Source of the DNA: Comamonadaceae bacterium
Lineage (GTDB): Bacteria > Pseudomonadota > Gammaproteobacteria > Burkholderiales > Burkholderiaceae_C
DNA length: 6,422 bases
Assembly: GCA_947457975.1 (NCBI GenBank)
Contig: CANGYC010000143.1
Coordinates: 1-6,422 of the forward strand
Direction: 5' to 3'
Shown here in pieces: positions 1 to 5,538 of this stretch. Both the position numbers and the translations under genes were made by a program. The notes below the pieces were generated by a model. That model ran no database searches and was not told the DNA's origin. It saw only the letters and a list, made by a program, of their open reading frames with translations. Each line of letters opens with the position of its first letter. Position 1 is the stretch's first letter.

Positions 1-1
1 C

Positions 2-49
2 GACATGGAGCTGGCCGCAGACCTGCGGCAGGGCGCCGGGCCTTTGTGA
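2..49 (+). CDS. possible 3' end of an upstream gene
   Basis: From base 2 the frame reads 15 codons (DMELAADLRQGAGPL) and stops at TGA 47-49. Thirteen of the 15 codons end in G or C, as in the real genes of this window. The other two forward frames also stay open past this point, so the frame choice rests on base composition only. The fragment is too short to name. The purine genes downstream make another purine catabolism or transport gene conceivable, but nothing in the residues shows it. Confidence 0.3.
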   Translation, partial: DMELAADLRQGAGPL

Positions 50-168
50 CGACGGGGCTGGCCCCGCGTGCCTGCCTCTGTCCGCCGCACCGGTGCCGGA
101 CCGTGGCCGTGCTTCATGGGTGATTCACAATCGGAATCTCCTTCCAACACCACCGCCTGGCGCACGAC

Positions 169-639
169 ATGCTCACGCCCACCACCCCCGACATCGCCCA
201 CGCCATCCAGTTGGCCGTGGCACCGGTTTTTTTGCTCACGGGCATTGCAGGGCTGCTGTCCGTGATGACCAACCGCCTGGCCCGCATCATCGACCGCGGC
301 CGTTGGTTCGAGCAACAGTGGAGCGAGCTCGATGACGCGAGCCGCAGCTCCTATGCGCATGAGCTTTCTCATCTTGAGCGGCGCAGGCGCCTGGCCAGTC
401 GGGCCATCCATGCCTGCACGGCCGCGGCCTTGCTGGTGTGCTTGGTCATCGCCACGCTCTTCATCGAAGCCCTGCTGGACTTTCCGCTGCGGGGCCTGGC
501 GGCCGTGCTCTTCATCGCCGCCATGGCGGCCCTGATCACCGGCTTGTCCCTGTTCCTTCGCGAGGTGCATCGGGCCACGGATGCCGTGCGGGTGCTCGTG
601 AACCTGGAGCGCGCAGCCCGCCCTGACACAGCGCGCTGA
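169..639 (+). CDS. DUF2721 family small membrane protein
   Basis: This is a 156-residue inner-membrane protein of unknown function. The N-terminal pattern 'IAHAIQLAVAPVFLLTGIAG' followed by TNRLARIIDR is the hallmark of DUF2721 proteins, where a hydrophobic helix runs into a basic cytoplasmic stretch. Hydrophobic segments lie at about residues 12-33, 82-103 and 108-130. Between the first two is a charged region (about 45-80, with a run of arginines at 71-74) that probably forms a cytoplasmic helical hairpin; the basic tail follows the last segment. No catalytic motif is visible. ATG 169 gives the usual short N-terminus before the first helix, but there is no convincing Shine-Dalgarno sequence (upstream bases GGCGCACGAC). 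The next gene begins 125 bases downstream with its own candidate promoter, so a functional link to the purine genes is not implied. Confidence 0.82.
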   Translation: MLTPTTPDIAHAIQLAVAPVFLLTGIAGLLSVMTNRLARIIDRGRWFEQQWSELDDASRSSYAHELSHLERRRRLASRAIHACTAAALLVCLVIATLFIEALLDFPLRGLAAVLFIAAMAALITGLSLFLREVHRATDAVRVLVNLERAARPDTAR

Positions 640-662
640 AGCAGTGCGCTGAAGCAGTGCGC
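633..662 (+). repeat. 13-bp tandem duplication across the stop codon
   Basis: The unit GCGCTGAAGCAGT (633-645) is repeated exactly at 646-658, and the first bases of a third copy (GCGC) follow at 659-662. The first copy carries the TGA stop of the DUF2721 gene at 637-639. It abuts a 10-bp palindrome, CAGCGCGCTG, at 629-638. It looks like a recent slippage duplication in non-coding DNA. A similar string (TGAGCAGTGCGCGCAG) occurs at the stop of the BMP-family gene near 1851. Confidence 0.8.
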
Positions 663-686
663 CAGGTGCCGGGCGCAGGGCTCGCC

Positions 687-692
687 TAAAAT
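687..692 (+). promoter_or_regulatory. candidate -10 box for the BMP/guaD unit
   Basis: TAAAAT sits in the context GCCTAAAATCC, a -10-like box of the kind often seen upstream of genes in GC-rich Burkholderiales. It lies 72 bases ahead of the start codon. No good TTGACA-like -35 box is visible 16-18 bases upstream (the bases there are AGGTGC-like), so the promoter is weak or activator-dependent if real. Confidence 0.4.
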
Positions 693-764
693 CCTAATCT
701 CGTCTTGTGCGCTGTCCCGGCGCCAGGCGAGTTTTGTTTTTCCGGGGCCATGTAGAGGAACACC

Positions 765-1853
765 ATGTACAAAAACCTCGCAGCCGCGCTCGCGGCCGCC
801 TGTTTTTTTCCGTCACTTTTTGCGCAAACGCCGGCGGGCCCCGAGCCGCTCAAGGTGGGCTTTGTCTATGTCGCGCCCATCACCGAGGCCGGCTGGGTGC
901 GCCAGCATGAAAACGCCCGCCTGGCCCTGGAGAAGAACCTGGGCGCGCGCGTGAAGACCAGCTTCATTGAGAACGTGGCCGAGGGCGCCGACGCCGAGCG
1001 CGTGATCCGCGACCTGGCCCAGCAGGGCCACCAGCTGATTTTTACGCCCAGCTTTGGCTACATGGAGCCCACGCTCAAGGTGGCGCGCGAATTCCCGAAT
1101 GTGAAGTTCGAGTCCATCACCGGCTACAAAACCACCGACAACGTGGCGGCCGCCAATGCGCGCTACTACGAGGGGCGCTACCTCGCGGGCATCGCGGCCG
1201 GCCGCATGAGCCAGACCGGGGTGGCGGGCTATGTGGCGGGCTTTCCCATTCCGGAGGTGCTGCAGGGCATCAACGCTTTTACGCTGGGCATGCGCTCGGT
1301 GCGGCCTGACGCGCAGGTGAAGCTGGTCTGGCTCAACGCCTGGTTCGACCCGCCACGCGAGCGCGACGCGGCCATGACCCTCTTTAACCAGAACGCCGAC
1401 GTGCTGGCCTTTCACACCGGCTCGAATGCCGTCATGCGCGCGGCGCAGGAGCGTGGCAAGCTGGCCATTGCCTACCACTCGGACATGCGCCGCACCGCGC
1501 CCGATGCCCAGGTGCTGGCCGTCACCCACCAATGGGCTGATTACTACACCCAGCGCGCCCGCGCCGTGCTGGATGGCAGCTGGAAGAGCGGCTCGGTCTG
1601 GGGCGGCATCAAGGAAGGCATGATCCGCGTCGGCGACTTCGGCCCCAAGGTGCCCGAGGCTGTGCAAAAGGAAGTGCTGGCCCGCCAGCAGGACATCGCC
1701 GCTGGCAAGCTCAGGCCCTTTGCGGCGGGGGCGCAGCCCATGCTGGACAACGCGGGCAAAGTGGTGATTCCGGCACGCGCCGCACTCAGCGACGAGCAGA
1801 TCCTGGGCATGAACTACCTGGTGCAGGGCGTCCAGGGCAGCTTGCCGCGTTGA
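765..1853 (+). CDS. BMP family ABC transporter substrate-binding protein
   Basis: This 362-residue periplasmic binding protein of the BMP/PnrA (Med) family captures a ligand, probably a purine nucleoside or base, for an ABC importer. Residues 1-20 are a Sec signal peptide (basic start, alanine-rich core, cleavage likely after LFA20 before QTP). Cys13 lies inside the core without a proper lipobox, so a soluble periplasmic form is more likely than a lipoprotein. The mature protein opens with LKVGFVYVAPITEAGW (29-44), the standard first strand and ligand loop of BMP proteins. Other family features are LIFTPSFGYME (91-101), the YYEGRYLAGIAAG helix (134-146), VAGYVAGFPIPEVLQGINAF (153-172) and VWLNAWFDPPRE (188-199). 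AGAGGA at 754-759 is a good Shine-Dalgarno sequence for ATG 765. Its stop is 59 bases before the chosen guaD start, which suggests an operon. No permease or ATPase gene is in view. The ligand is inferred from the neighbour, not from residues. Confidence 0.88.
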   Translation: MYKNLAAALAAACFFPSLFAQTPAGPEPLKVGFVYVAPITEAGWVRQHENARLALEKNLGARVKTSFIENVAEGADAERVIRDLAQQGHQLIFTPSFGYMEPTLKVAREFPNVKFESITGYKTTDNVAAANARYYEGRYLAGIAAGRMSQTGVAGYVAGFPIPEVLQGINAFTLGMRSVRPDAQVKLVWLNAWFDPPRERDAAMTLFNQNADVLAFHTGSNAVMRAAQERGKLAIAYHSDMRRTAPDAQVLAVTHQWADYYTQRARAVLDGSWKSGSVWGGIKEGMIRVGDFGPKVPEAVQKEVLARQQDIAAGKLRPFAAGAQPMLDNAGKVVIPARAALSDEQILGMNYLVQGVQGSLPR

Positions 1854-1912
1854 GCAGTGCGCGCAGCCCTGGGCGCGCCTGCACTGGCCCGCCTTGCGCT
1901 ACGCTTGAGCCC

Positions 1913-3217
1913 ATGCCTGCCTTCCGCGCCGCCCTCCTGTACTTCCAGCCCGATCTGCAGGCTGTTTATGAGCCCGATGGGCTGCTGGTCACCGCCCCGA
2001 ATGAGCATGGCATTGAGGTGGTGCAGGCGGTGGGTTCGTGGGCCAGCCTGAAGGCCTCGTTCGGCCACCTGCCCGTACAGCACCTGTCCGGCCGACTCCT
2101 CGCCCCGGGTTTTGTAGACCTGCACCTGCATTACCCGCAGGTGGACGTGATCGGCTCGCCCGCCGAGGGCCTCTTGCCCTGGCTCGAGAACTACACCTTT
2201 GTGCAGGAGGCGCGCTTTACCGACCCGCTGCACGCCCGCGCAGTGGCCGAATTTTTCCTTGATGAACTGCAGCGCCATGGCGTCACCACGGCCCTGAGCT
2301 TTTGCAGCTCGCACCCGAGCTCAGTCCATGCCCTTTTCGAGGCCAGCGAGCAGCGTGGCCTGCGCATCATCGCCGGCAAGTGCCTGATGGACCGCCATGC
2401 GCCCGATGGCGTGCGCGACCACACCGAGCAGAGCCTTGAGGACACCGAGGCGCTGATCCAGCGCTGGCACGGCCGTGGCCGCCTGGGCTATGCCATCACG
2501 CCGCGCTTCGTGCCTACCTGCTCCGACGCCCAGCTGGCCGGCGCGGGCGAACTGGCTCGCCGTTACCCCGACGTGTGGGTGCAATCCCACGTGGCCGAGA
2601 ACAAGGACGAAATCGCCTGGGTCAAAGCGCTGCATCCCCAGGCCCGCAGCTACCTCGCGGTGTACGAACGGTTCGGCCTGCTGCGGCCGCGCAGTATTTA
2701 CGCGCACTGCATTCACCTGGACGATACCGACCGCGCCCTGCTGCGCGACACCGGGGCCGCGGCGGCCGTCAGCCCCACCAGCAACCTCTTCCTGGGCAGC
2801 GGCTTCTTCGATTACGCGGCGGCCGAGCGCGTCGGCCACCTCTACGGCCTGGCCAGTGACGTGGGCGGTGGCACCAGCTTTTCGCCCTTTCACACCATGA
2901 TGGCGGCCTACTACGTGGGGCGCGAGGGCCAGACCAAGCCGGGGCTGTCGCTCACGCCTGCGCAGCTGTGGGCCCAGCACACGGCGGGCGCGGCCCGAGC
3001 GCTGGGCCTGGAGGGCGTGGTGGGCAACCTTTTGCCTGGCTGCGAGGCCGACTTCCTGGTGCTCAACCCGGCGGCCACCCCCCTGCTGGCCCGCAAGACG
3101 GCCGCTGCCAGCAACCTGGACGAGCTTTTGTTCAGCCTGATCGTGCTGGGCGATGACCGGGTGGTTGAGCGCACGGTGCTGGCGGGCCAGCCCGGCCGGG
3201 GCTTGGCTCAGCCCTGA
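1913..3217 (+). CDS. guaD: guanine deaminase
   Basis: This enzyme hydrolyses guanine to xanthine and ammonia in the cytoplasm, feeding purine catabolism through xanthine dehydrogenase. It is a 434-residue member of the zinc-dependent amidohydrolase superfamily, close to the usual 430-450. Key motifs, numbered from ATG 1913: [12 protein letters not shown] (65-76; zinc ligands H71 and H73, guanine-contacting Q76), ITPRF (195-199; substrate-binding R198), SHVAEN (225-230; ligand H226, catalytic E229), AHCIHLD (264-270; ligand H265) and [10 protein letters not shown] (315-324; catalytic zinc aspartate D316). The C-terminal [11 protein letters not shown] (376-386) is the typical return to the small beta-sandwich. 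The frame is open back to a TTG at 1850 that overlaps the previous stop. I prefer ATG 1913 because [11 protein letters not shown] matches a normal GuaD N-terminus, although its ribosome site is weak (TTGAG). All active-site residues are present. Confidence 0.93.
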   Translation: MPAFRAALLYFQPDLQAVYEPDGLLVTAPNEHGIEVVQAVGSWASLKASFGHLPVQHLSGRLLAPGFVDLHLHYPQVDVIGSPAEGLLPWLENYTFVQEARFTDPLHARAVAEFFLDELQRHGVTTALSFCSSHPSSVHALFEASEQRGLRIIAGKCLMDRHAPDGVRDHTEQSLEDTEALIQRWHGRGRLGYAITPRFVPTCSDAQLAGAGELARRYPDVWVQSHVAENKDEIAWVKALHPQARSYLAVYERFGLLRPRSIYAHCIHLDDTDRALLRDTGAAAAVSPTSNLFLGSGFFDYAAAERVGHLYGLASDVGGGTSFSPFHTMMAAYYVGREGQTKPGLSLTPAQLWAQHTAGAARALGLEGVVGNLLPGCEADFLVLNPAATPLLARKTAAASNLDELLFSLIVLGDDRVVERTVLAGQPGRGLAQP

Positions 3218-3222
3218 CTGCC

Positions 3223-3228
3223 TACAAT
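3223..3228 (+). promoter_or_regulatory. candidate -10 box for dcd
   Basis: TACAAT in the context GCCTACAATCTC lies in the 34-base gap between guaD and dcd, just after the guaD stop (TGA 3215-3217). It is one mismatch from TATAAT. A possible -35, TTGGCT at 3203-3208, is spaced only 14 bases away, which is short. If used, it gives dcd its own promoter and a very short leader containing the Shine-Dalgarno site. Confidence 0.45.
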
Positions 3229-3251
3229 CTCAGGCTTCCAAAGGACCTCCC

Positions 3252-3821
3252 ATGAGCATCAAGAGCGACAAGTGGATCCGCCGCATGGCCGAGACCACCG
3301 GCATGATCGAGCCCTTCGAGCCGGGCCAGATCCGCAGCACCGACAGCGGTCAGAAGATCATCAGCTATGGCACCAGCAGCTATGGCTACGACATCCGCTG
3401 CGCGCCTGAGTTCAAGGTCTTCACCAACATCCACTCCACGGTGGTCGACCCCAAGAATTTCGACGAAAAGAGCTTTGTTGATTTCCAGGGCGACAGCTGC
3501 ATCATCCCGCCCAACAGCTTTGCGCTGGCCCGCACGGTGGAGTACTTCCGCATCCCGCGCAATGTGCTGACAATTTGTCTGGGCAAAAGCACCTATGCGC
3601 GCTGCGGCATCATTGTTAACGTGACCCCTTTTGAGCCCGAGTGGGAAGGCTACGTCACCCTGGAGTTCTCCAACACCACGCCCCTGCCCGCGCGTATTTA
3701 TGCGGGCGAAGGTTGCGCCCAGGTGCTGTTTTTCGAGAGCGACGAGGTGTGTGAGACCTCCTACAAGGACCGCGGCGGCAAGTACCAGGGCCAGGTCGGC
3801 GTGACCCTGCCCAAGGCCTGA
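3252..3821 (+). CDS. dcd: dCTP deaminase
   Basis: This enzyme deaminates dCTP to dUTP and ammonia, the main source of dUMP and hence dTMP in many proteobacteria. It is 189 residues long, the normal size for the family, and acts as a cytoplasmic trimer. Visible family features: [13 protein letters not shown] start, [10 protein letters not shown] (41-50), [16 protein letters not shown] (80-95), the active-site segment [10 protein letters not shown] (111-120, with the conserved Ser and Arg), and [20 protein letters not shown] (135-154), whose E138 corresponds to the catalytic glutamate. [14 protein letters not shown] closes the protein, as expected for the flexible C-terminal lid. The frame is open upstream to 3153, inside guaD. 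ATG 3252 is chosen because AAAGGA at 3240-3245 is well placed and the family N-terminus begins there. It lies 34 bases after guaD. Both are deaminases of nitrogenous bases, but they act in different pathways. Confidence 0.96.
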   Translation: MSIKSDKWIRRMAETTGMIEPFEPGQIRSTDSGQKIISYGTSSYGYDIRCAPEFKVFTNIHSTVVDPKNFDEKSFVDFQGDSCIIPPNSFALARTVEYFRIPRNVLTICLGKSTYARCGIIVNVTPFEPEWEGYVTLEFSNTTPLPARIYAGEGCAQVLFFESDEVCETSYKDRGGKYQGQVGVTLPKA

Positions 3822-3836
3822 GGCCCCGCGTTTTTT
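3815..3836 (+). terminator. weak candidate terminator after dcd
   Basis: GGCC-TGA-GGCC (3815-3825) spans the dcd stop codon and is followed five bases later by six T residues (3831-3836). The stem is only 4 bp and the gap before the T-run is long, so it is a poor intrinsic terminator. An alternative larger fold pairs CTGAGG (3818-3823) with CCTCAG (3848-3853), placing the T-run in the loop. Confidence 0.25.
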
Positions 3837-3862
3837 CGATTCAAGGCCCTCAGAGCATCCCA

Positions 3863-3928
3863 ATGCCCGCCAAAGTGAAAAGCGCCAGCACACAACAGCG
3901 TCGCTCCGGCCAGGGGAGACCTGCTTGA
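3863..3928 (+). CDS. possible 21-codon upstream ORF overlapping the uppS start
   Basis: ATG 3863 opens a short frame encoding MPAKVKSASTQQRRSGQGRP plus a final A. It ends at TGA 3926-3928, which overlaps the uppS start codon (TTGA, 3925-3928). The peptide is basic (two Lys, three Arg) and matches no family I know. The only upstream ribosome site is a weak CAGAG. The stop/start overlap is the geometry of translational coupling, and the uppS Shine-Dalgarno sequence lies within the short frame. It may equally be chance in a 103-base gap. Confidence 0.2.
   Translation: MPAKVKSASTQQRRSGQGRPA
3912..3918 (+). promoter_or_regulatory. ribosome binding site fixing the uppS TTG start
   Basis: AGGGGAG ends six bases before TTG 3925 and is the only strong Shine-Dalgarno-like sequence near the start of uppS. 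The first in-frame ATG (3991) falls on the Met of MDGNGRW, whose next residue is the catalytic aspartate. It would remove the conserved RHVAFI strand, so it cannot be the start. Confidence 0.65.
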
Positions 3929-4671
3929 ACAATCCCCGCATCGACTGGTCCGGCCATGATGAGCTCACGCCACGTCACGTGGCCTTCATCATGGATGGCA
4001 ATGGCCGCTGGGCCAAGAAGCGCGCTTTGCCGCGCACCTTTGGCCACACCAGTGGGGCCATGCGCGTGCGCGCCATCGTCGAGCGCTGCGTCGAACGCGG
4101 CATTCCTTTCGCGACCCTGTTTGCCTTCAGCTCCGAGAACTGGAAGCGCCCCGCCGAAGAGGTGTCGGCCCTGATGAGCTTGTTCGTCCTCTACCTCGAG
4201 AAAGAGGTCAAGGACATGGACAACAACGGCGTGCGCCTGAAGGTGATTGGCGACACCAGCCGCTTTGATGCCCGGCTGCAAACTCTGATCCGCCAGGCCG
4301 AGGAGAAGACCGCCCACAACACCCGCATCACCCTGACCGTGGCGGCCAACTATGGCGGCCGCTGGGACATGCTGCAAGCGGCCCGCCGCTGGCAGGCTGA
4401 CCATGCAGGTATTGCAGGCGCCGAGATGGACGAAGAGGCGCTCAAGCCCTACCTGAGCATGGCCTACGCCCCCGACCCCGAGCTGGTGGTGCGCACTGGC
4501 GGAGAGGCGCGCATCAGCAACTTTTTGCTGTGGCAGTCGGCCTATGCGGAGCTGTTCTTCACCGACGTGCTGTGGCCGGATTTCTCGGTCGCGGAGTTCG
4601 ACCGGGCGCTGTCCTGGTTTGCCGCCAAGGACCGCCGCTTTGGGGCGGTCACGGCGAAGGTGGCCGGTTAA
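3925..4671 (+). CDS. uppS: undecaprenyl-diphosphate synthase (cis-prenyltransferase)
   Basis: This enzyme condenses eight isopentenyl diphosphates in cis onto farnesyl diphosphate to make undecaprenyl diphosphate, the C55 lipid carrier for peptidoglycan and other surface polymers. It is 248 residues, the normal length. Motifs, numbered from TTG 3925: RHVAFIMDGNGRWAKKR (17-33; D24 is the catalytic aspartate and GNGR binds the diphosphate), GHTSGA (40-45; H41), FAFSSENWKRP (67-76), TVAANYGGRWD (138-148), and the IPP-binding region RTGGEARISNFLLWQSAYAE (190-209) with R190, R196, S198 and E209, followed by FFTDVLWPDF (211-220). All key residues are present. In most proteobacteria uppS sits in pyrH-frr-uppS-cdsA-dxr; here it lies alone between dcd and a response regulator. 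It is therefore either a relocated sole copy or a second cis-prenyltransferase. It converges on the regulator gene 13 bases away. Confidence 0.94.
   Translation: MNNPRIDWSGHDELTPRHVAFIMDGNGRWAKKRALPRTFGHTSGAMRVRAIVERCVERGIPFATLFAFSSENWKRPAEEVSALMSLFVLYLEKEVKDMDNNGVRLKVIGDTSRFDARLQTLIRQAEEKTAHNTRITLTVAANYGGRWDMLQAARRWQADHAGIAGAEMDEEALKPYLSMAYAPDPELVVRTGGEARISNFLLWQSAYAELFFTDVLWPDFSVAEFDRALSWFAAKDRRFGAVTAKVAG
4630..4650 (+). repeat. 7-bp inverted repeat near the end of uppS
   Basis: GACCGCC (4630-4636) and GGCGGTC (4644-4650) are perfect complements around a 7-base loop, inside the last codons of uppS. No T-run follows, so it is not an intrinsic terminator in itself. It may add RNA structure ahead of the convergent junction. 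Confidence 0.5.
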
Positions 4672-4673
4672 GC

Positions 4674-4699
4674 CAGGGGCCTGTTCAGACCAGGCCCTG
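4674..4699. terminator. hairpin at the uppS/regulator convergent junction
   Basis: CAGGGGCCTG (4674-4683) pairs with CAGGCCCTG (4691-4699), giving a 9-bp GC-rich stem with one bulged G and a 7-base loop. It lies just past the uppS stop and overlaps the last codons and stop of the regulator gene on the other strand. That is a common place for a shared terminator, but no T-run is present on either side, so efficiency as an intrinsic terminator is doubtful. Confidence 0.35.
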
Positions 4700-5266
4700 C
4701 GTGCGGGCCAGGTGGCTGGCCTGGGAGCGGCTCTTGACGTTCAGGCGCCTGAAGAGGCGCCAGAGGTGCACCTTCACGGTGTGTTCACTGATTTGCAGCT
4801 CTTCAGCAATGTCGCGATTGCTCAGGCCCTTGTCGAGCATCACCAGCAACTGCTTTTGGCGCTTGGACAGCTTTTCCGGGGGGGCGCCGGGTTCGTTCCC
4901 CTCGTCCACCAGGAAGGAGCGCAGCAGGCCGGAAATGTCTGCCGCACCCGCCGACTTGGCAATATAGGCTTGGGCACCGGCCTCCAGGGCCAGGTCTTCG
5001 TAATCCAGGGACTCGGCAGCCGACAGCACGATGATCGGCACCTCGGGCAACATCTGCCGGAGTTCACGCACCCCCGACACGCCATGCGTGTCAGGCAGCT
5101 TCAGGTCCAGGCAGATCAGCTCGGGCGCACCGTGCTCTTGGACGGCGGGCGCCACGGCCGCCAGACGGTCCAGCTCCACCACGCTGAGCTTGCTGTTCAG
5201 GCGACGAAGCAACATCACGATGGCTTCGCGCATCAGTGGATGATCGTCAACGACAAAGATACTCAT
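4685..5266 (-). CDS. NarL/FixJ (LuxR-type HTH) response regulator
   Basis: This is a two-component transcription factor of 193 residues from ATG 5266. The receiver domain (about 1-120) has the acidic pair D7-D8 in FVVDDHP, the phosphoacceptor D54 in ICLDLKLPD, switch residue S82 in IVLSAAE and the conserved K104 in YIAKSAG. A linker (about 121-131, EPGAPPE) leads to a LuxR-type helix-turn-helix (132-190): LSKRQKQLLVMLDKGLSNRDIAEELQ is the scaffold, and ISEHTVKVHLWRLFRRL contains the DNA-recognition helix. No histidine kinase is in the window, so it is an orphan here and its signal is unknown. The frame is open a further 41 codons to GTG 5389. I chose ATG 5266 because MSIFVVDDHP is the canonical receiver start; the added stretch looks like no domain. 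No Shine-Dalgarno sequence precedes ATG 5266 (the upstream bases are pyrimidine-rich), which is odd. Confidence 0.9.
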   Translation of the reverse strand: MSIFVVDDHPLMREAIVMLLRRLNSKLSVVELDRLAAVAPAVQEHGAPELICLDLKLPDTHGVSGVRELRQMLPEVPIIVLSAAESLDYEDLALEAGAQAYIAKSAGAADISGLLRSFLVDEGNEPGAPPEKLSKRQKQLLVMLDKGLSNRDIAEELQISEHTVKVHLWRLFRRLNVKSRSQASHLARTQGLV

Positions 5267-5319
5267 GAAGAAGGGGCGGGCCGGTGGATGAACCCAGATT
5301 TGGCTGACACAAGGTGACA

Positions 5320-5325
5320 ATAGTA
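5320..5325 (-). promoter_or_regulatory. possible -10 box close to the regulator start
   Basis: On the minus strand TACTAT lies 53 bases before ATG 5266, with no recognisable -35 box at the right distance. It would give a short leader that lacks the upstream GTG 5389. It competes with the box at 5447-5452 as promoter of the regulator gene. Confidence 0.25.
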
Positions 5326-5329
5326 ATCT

Positions 5330-5347
5330 GAATCCCACGAATTCCAC
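5330..5347. repeat. imperfect 9-bp tandem repeat upstream of the regulator
   Basis: GAATCCCAC (5330-5338) is followed directly by GAATTCCAC (5339-5347), with 8 of 9 bases identical. It sits just upstream of the possible -10 at 5320-5325, where a -35 box would be expected, so it could be a pair of direct-repeat protein half-sites. It may also be chance. Confidence 0.35.
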
Positions 5348-5446
5348 GATCGGCTTCAAAAAAGCCAACGATGGGGCTTCGCTGGGCACTGAGCAGATGC
5401 CTTCAGCAGCAGCCCGGAGCCTAGAGCTCCTTCCAGTTATTCACAT

Positions 5447-5452
5447 TTTATA
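5447..5452 (-). promoter_or_regulatory. candidate extended -10 box for the regulator gene
   Basis: On the minus strand the sequence reads AATGCTTATAAAATG: TATAAA with a TG three to four bases upstream, in an AT-rich stretch. The -35 position contains no TTGACA-like box and is instead occupied by the inverted repeat at 5457-5480. The predicted RNA would carry a leader of about 170 bases before ATG 5266. Confidence 0.4.
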
Positions 5453-5456
5453 AGCA

Positions 5457-5480
5457 TTCATACCTTTAAGAGGGTATGAA
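5457..5480. promoter_or_regulatory. operator-like perfect inverted repeat
   Basis: TTCATACC (5457-5464) and GGTATGAA (5473-5480) are perfect 8-bp complements with an 8-base spacer. The inner part reads TACCTTT-AA-GAGGGTA (5461-5476), the 7-2-7 tail-to-tail layout known for NarL-family heptamers that begin TAC. It lies at the -35 position of the candidate promoter at 5447-5452, which reads toward the response regulator gene. Lack of a T-run in either direction argues against a terminator. Binding by this regulator is an inference. Confidence 0.55.
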
Positions 5481-5498
5481 GAATTTGCTAAAGCATTG

Positions 5499-5538
5499 AA
5501 AAAAGTAACATTCTTACAATATGAACTATTCTTGTAAG
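5499..5538 (-). terminator. candidate terminator at the end of trpS
   Basis: On the minus strand CTTACAA (5538-5532) pairs with TTGTAAG (5519-5513), a perfect 7-bp stem with a 12-base loop that contains the trpS stop codon. Eight bases later comes a run of six T residues (5504-5499). The stem is AT-rich and the gap long, so it is a plausible but weak intrinsic terminator. The same palindrome could instead be a protein site. Confidence 0.4.

Noticed and set aside
714..747. Possible terminator or attenuator before the BMP gene (GGCGCC palindrome followed by TTTTGTTTTT)
   Set aside because: The only close stem, CGCC-A-GGCG, would need a one-base loop. The alternative TCCCGG/CCGGGG pairing puts the T-run in the loop, so neither forms a valid intrinsic terminator.
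749..754. Start-stop minimal ORF (ATGTAG) overlapping the BMP gene's ribosome site
   Set aside because: It has no Shine-Dalgarno sequence of its own, and six bases of this kind arise easily by chance.
813..1667. 284-codon open frame on the minus strand opposite the BMP-family gene
   Set aside because: Long antisense frames are expected opposite GC-rich genes with strong third-position bias. The translation is His/Gly/Ala/Arg-rich with no family resemblance, while the plus-strand frame is a clear BMP protein.
1850..1912. N-terminal extension of guaD from TTG 1850, overlapping the BMP stop codon
   Set aside because: The extra 21 residues (Ser/Arg/Pro/Cys-rich) do not resemble a GuaD N-terminus, and the family start fits ATG 1913.
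3222..3968. 248-codon minus-strand open frame opposite dcd
   Set aside because: It is a shadow of dcd, whose frame carries all family motifs. The antisense translation has no recognisable domain.
4544..5317. 257-codon plus-strand open frame opposite the response regulator
   Set aside because: It starts inside uppS in another frame and reads Gln/His/Leu-rich text antisense to a well-defined receiver-HTH protein.
5352..5366. Hairpin GGCTT-CAAAA-AAGCC within the regulator's upstream region
   Set aside because: The stem is 5 bp with the A/T run in the loop and no T-run after it, so there is no support as terminator or operator.
5416..5430. Inverted repeat GGAGC-CTAGA-GCTCC
   Set aside because: It has a 5-bp stem only and no T-run; such short dyads are common by chance.
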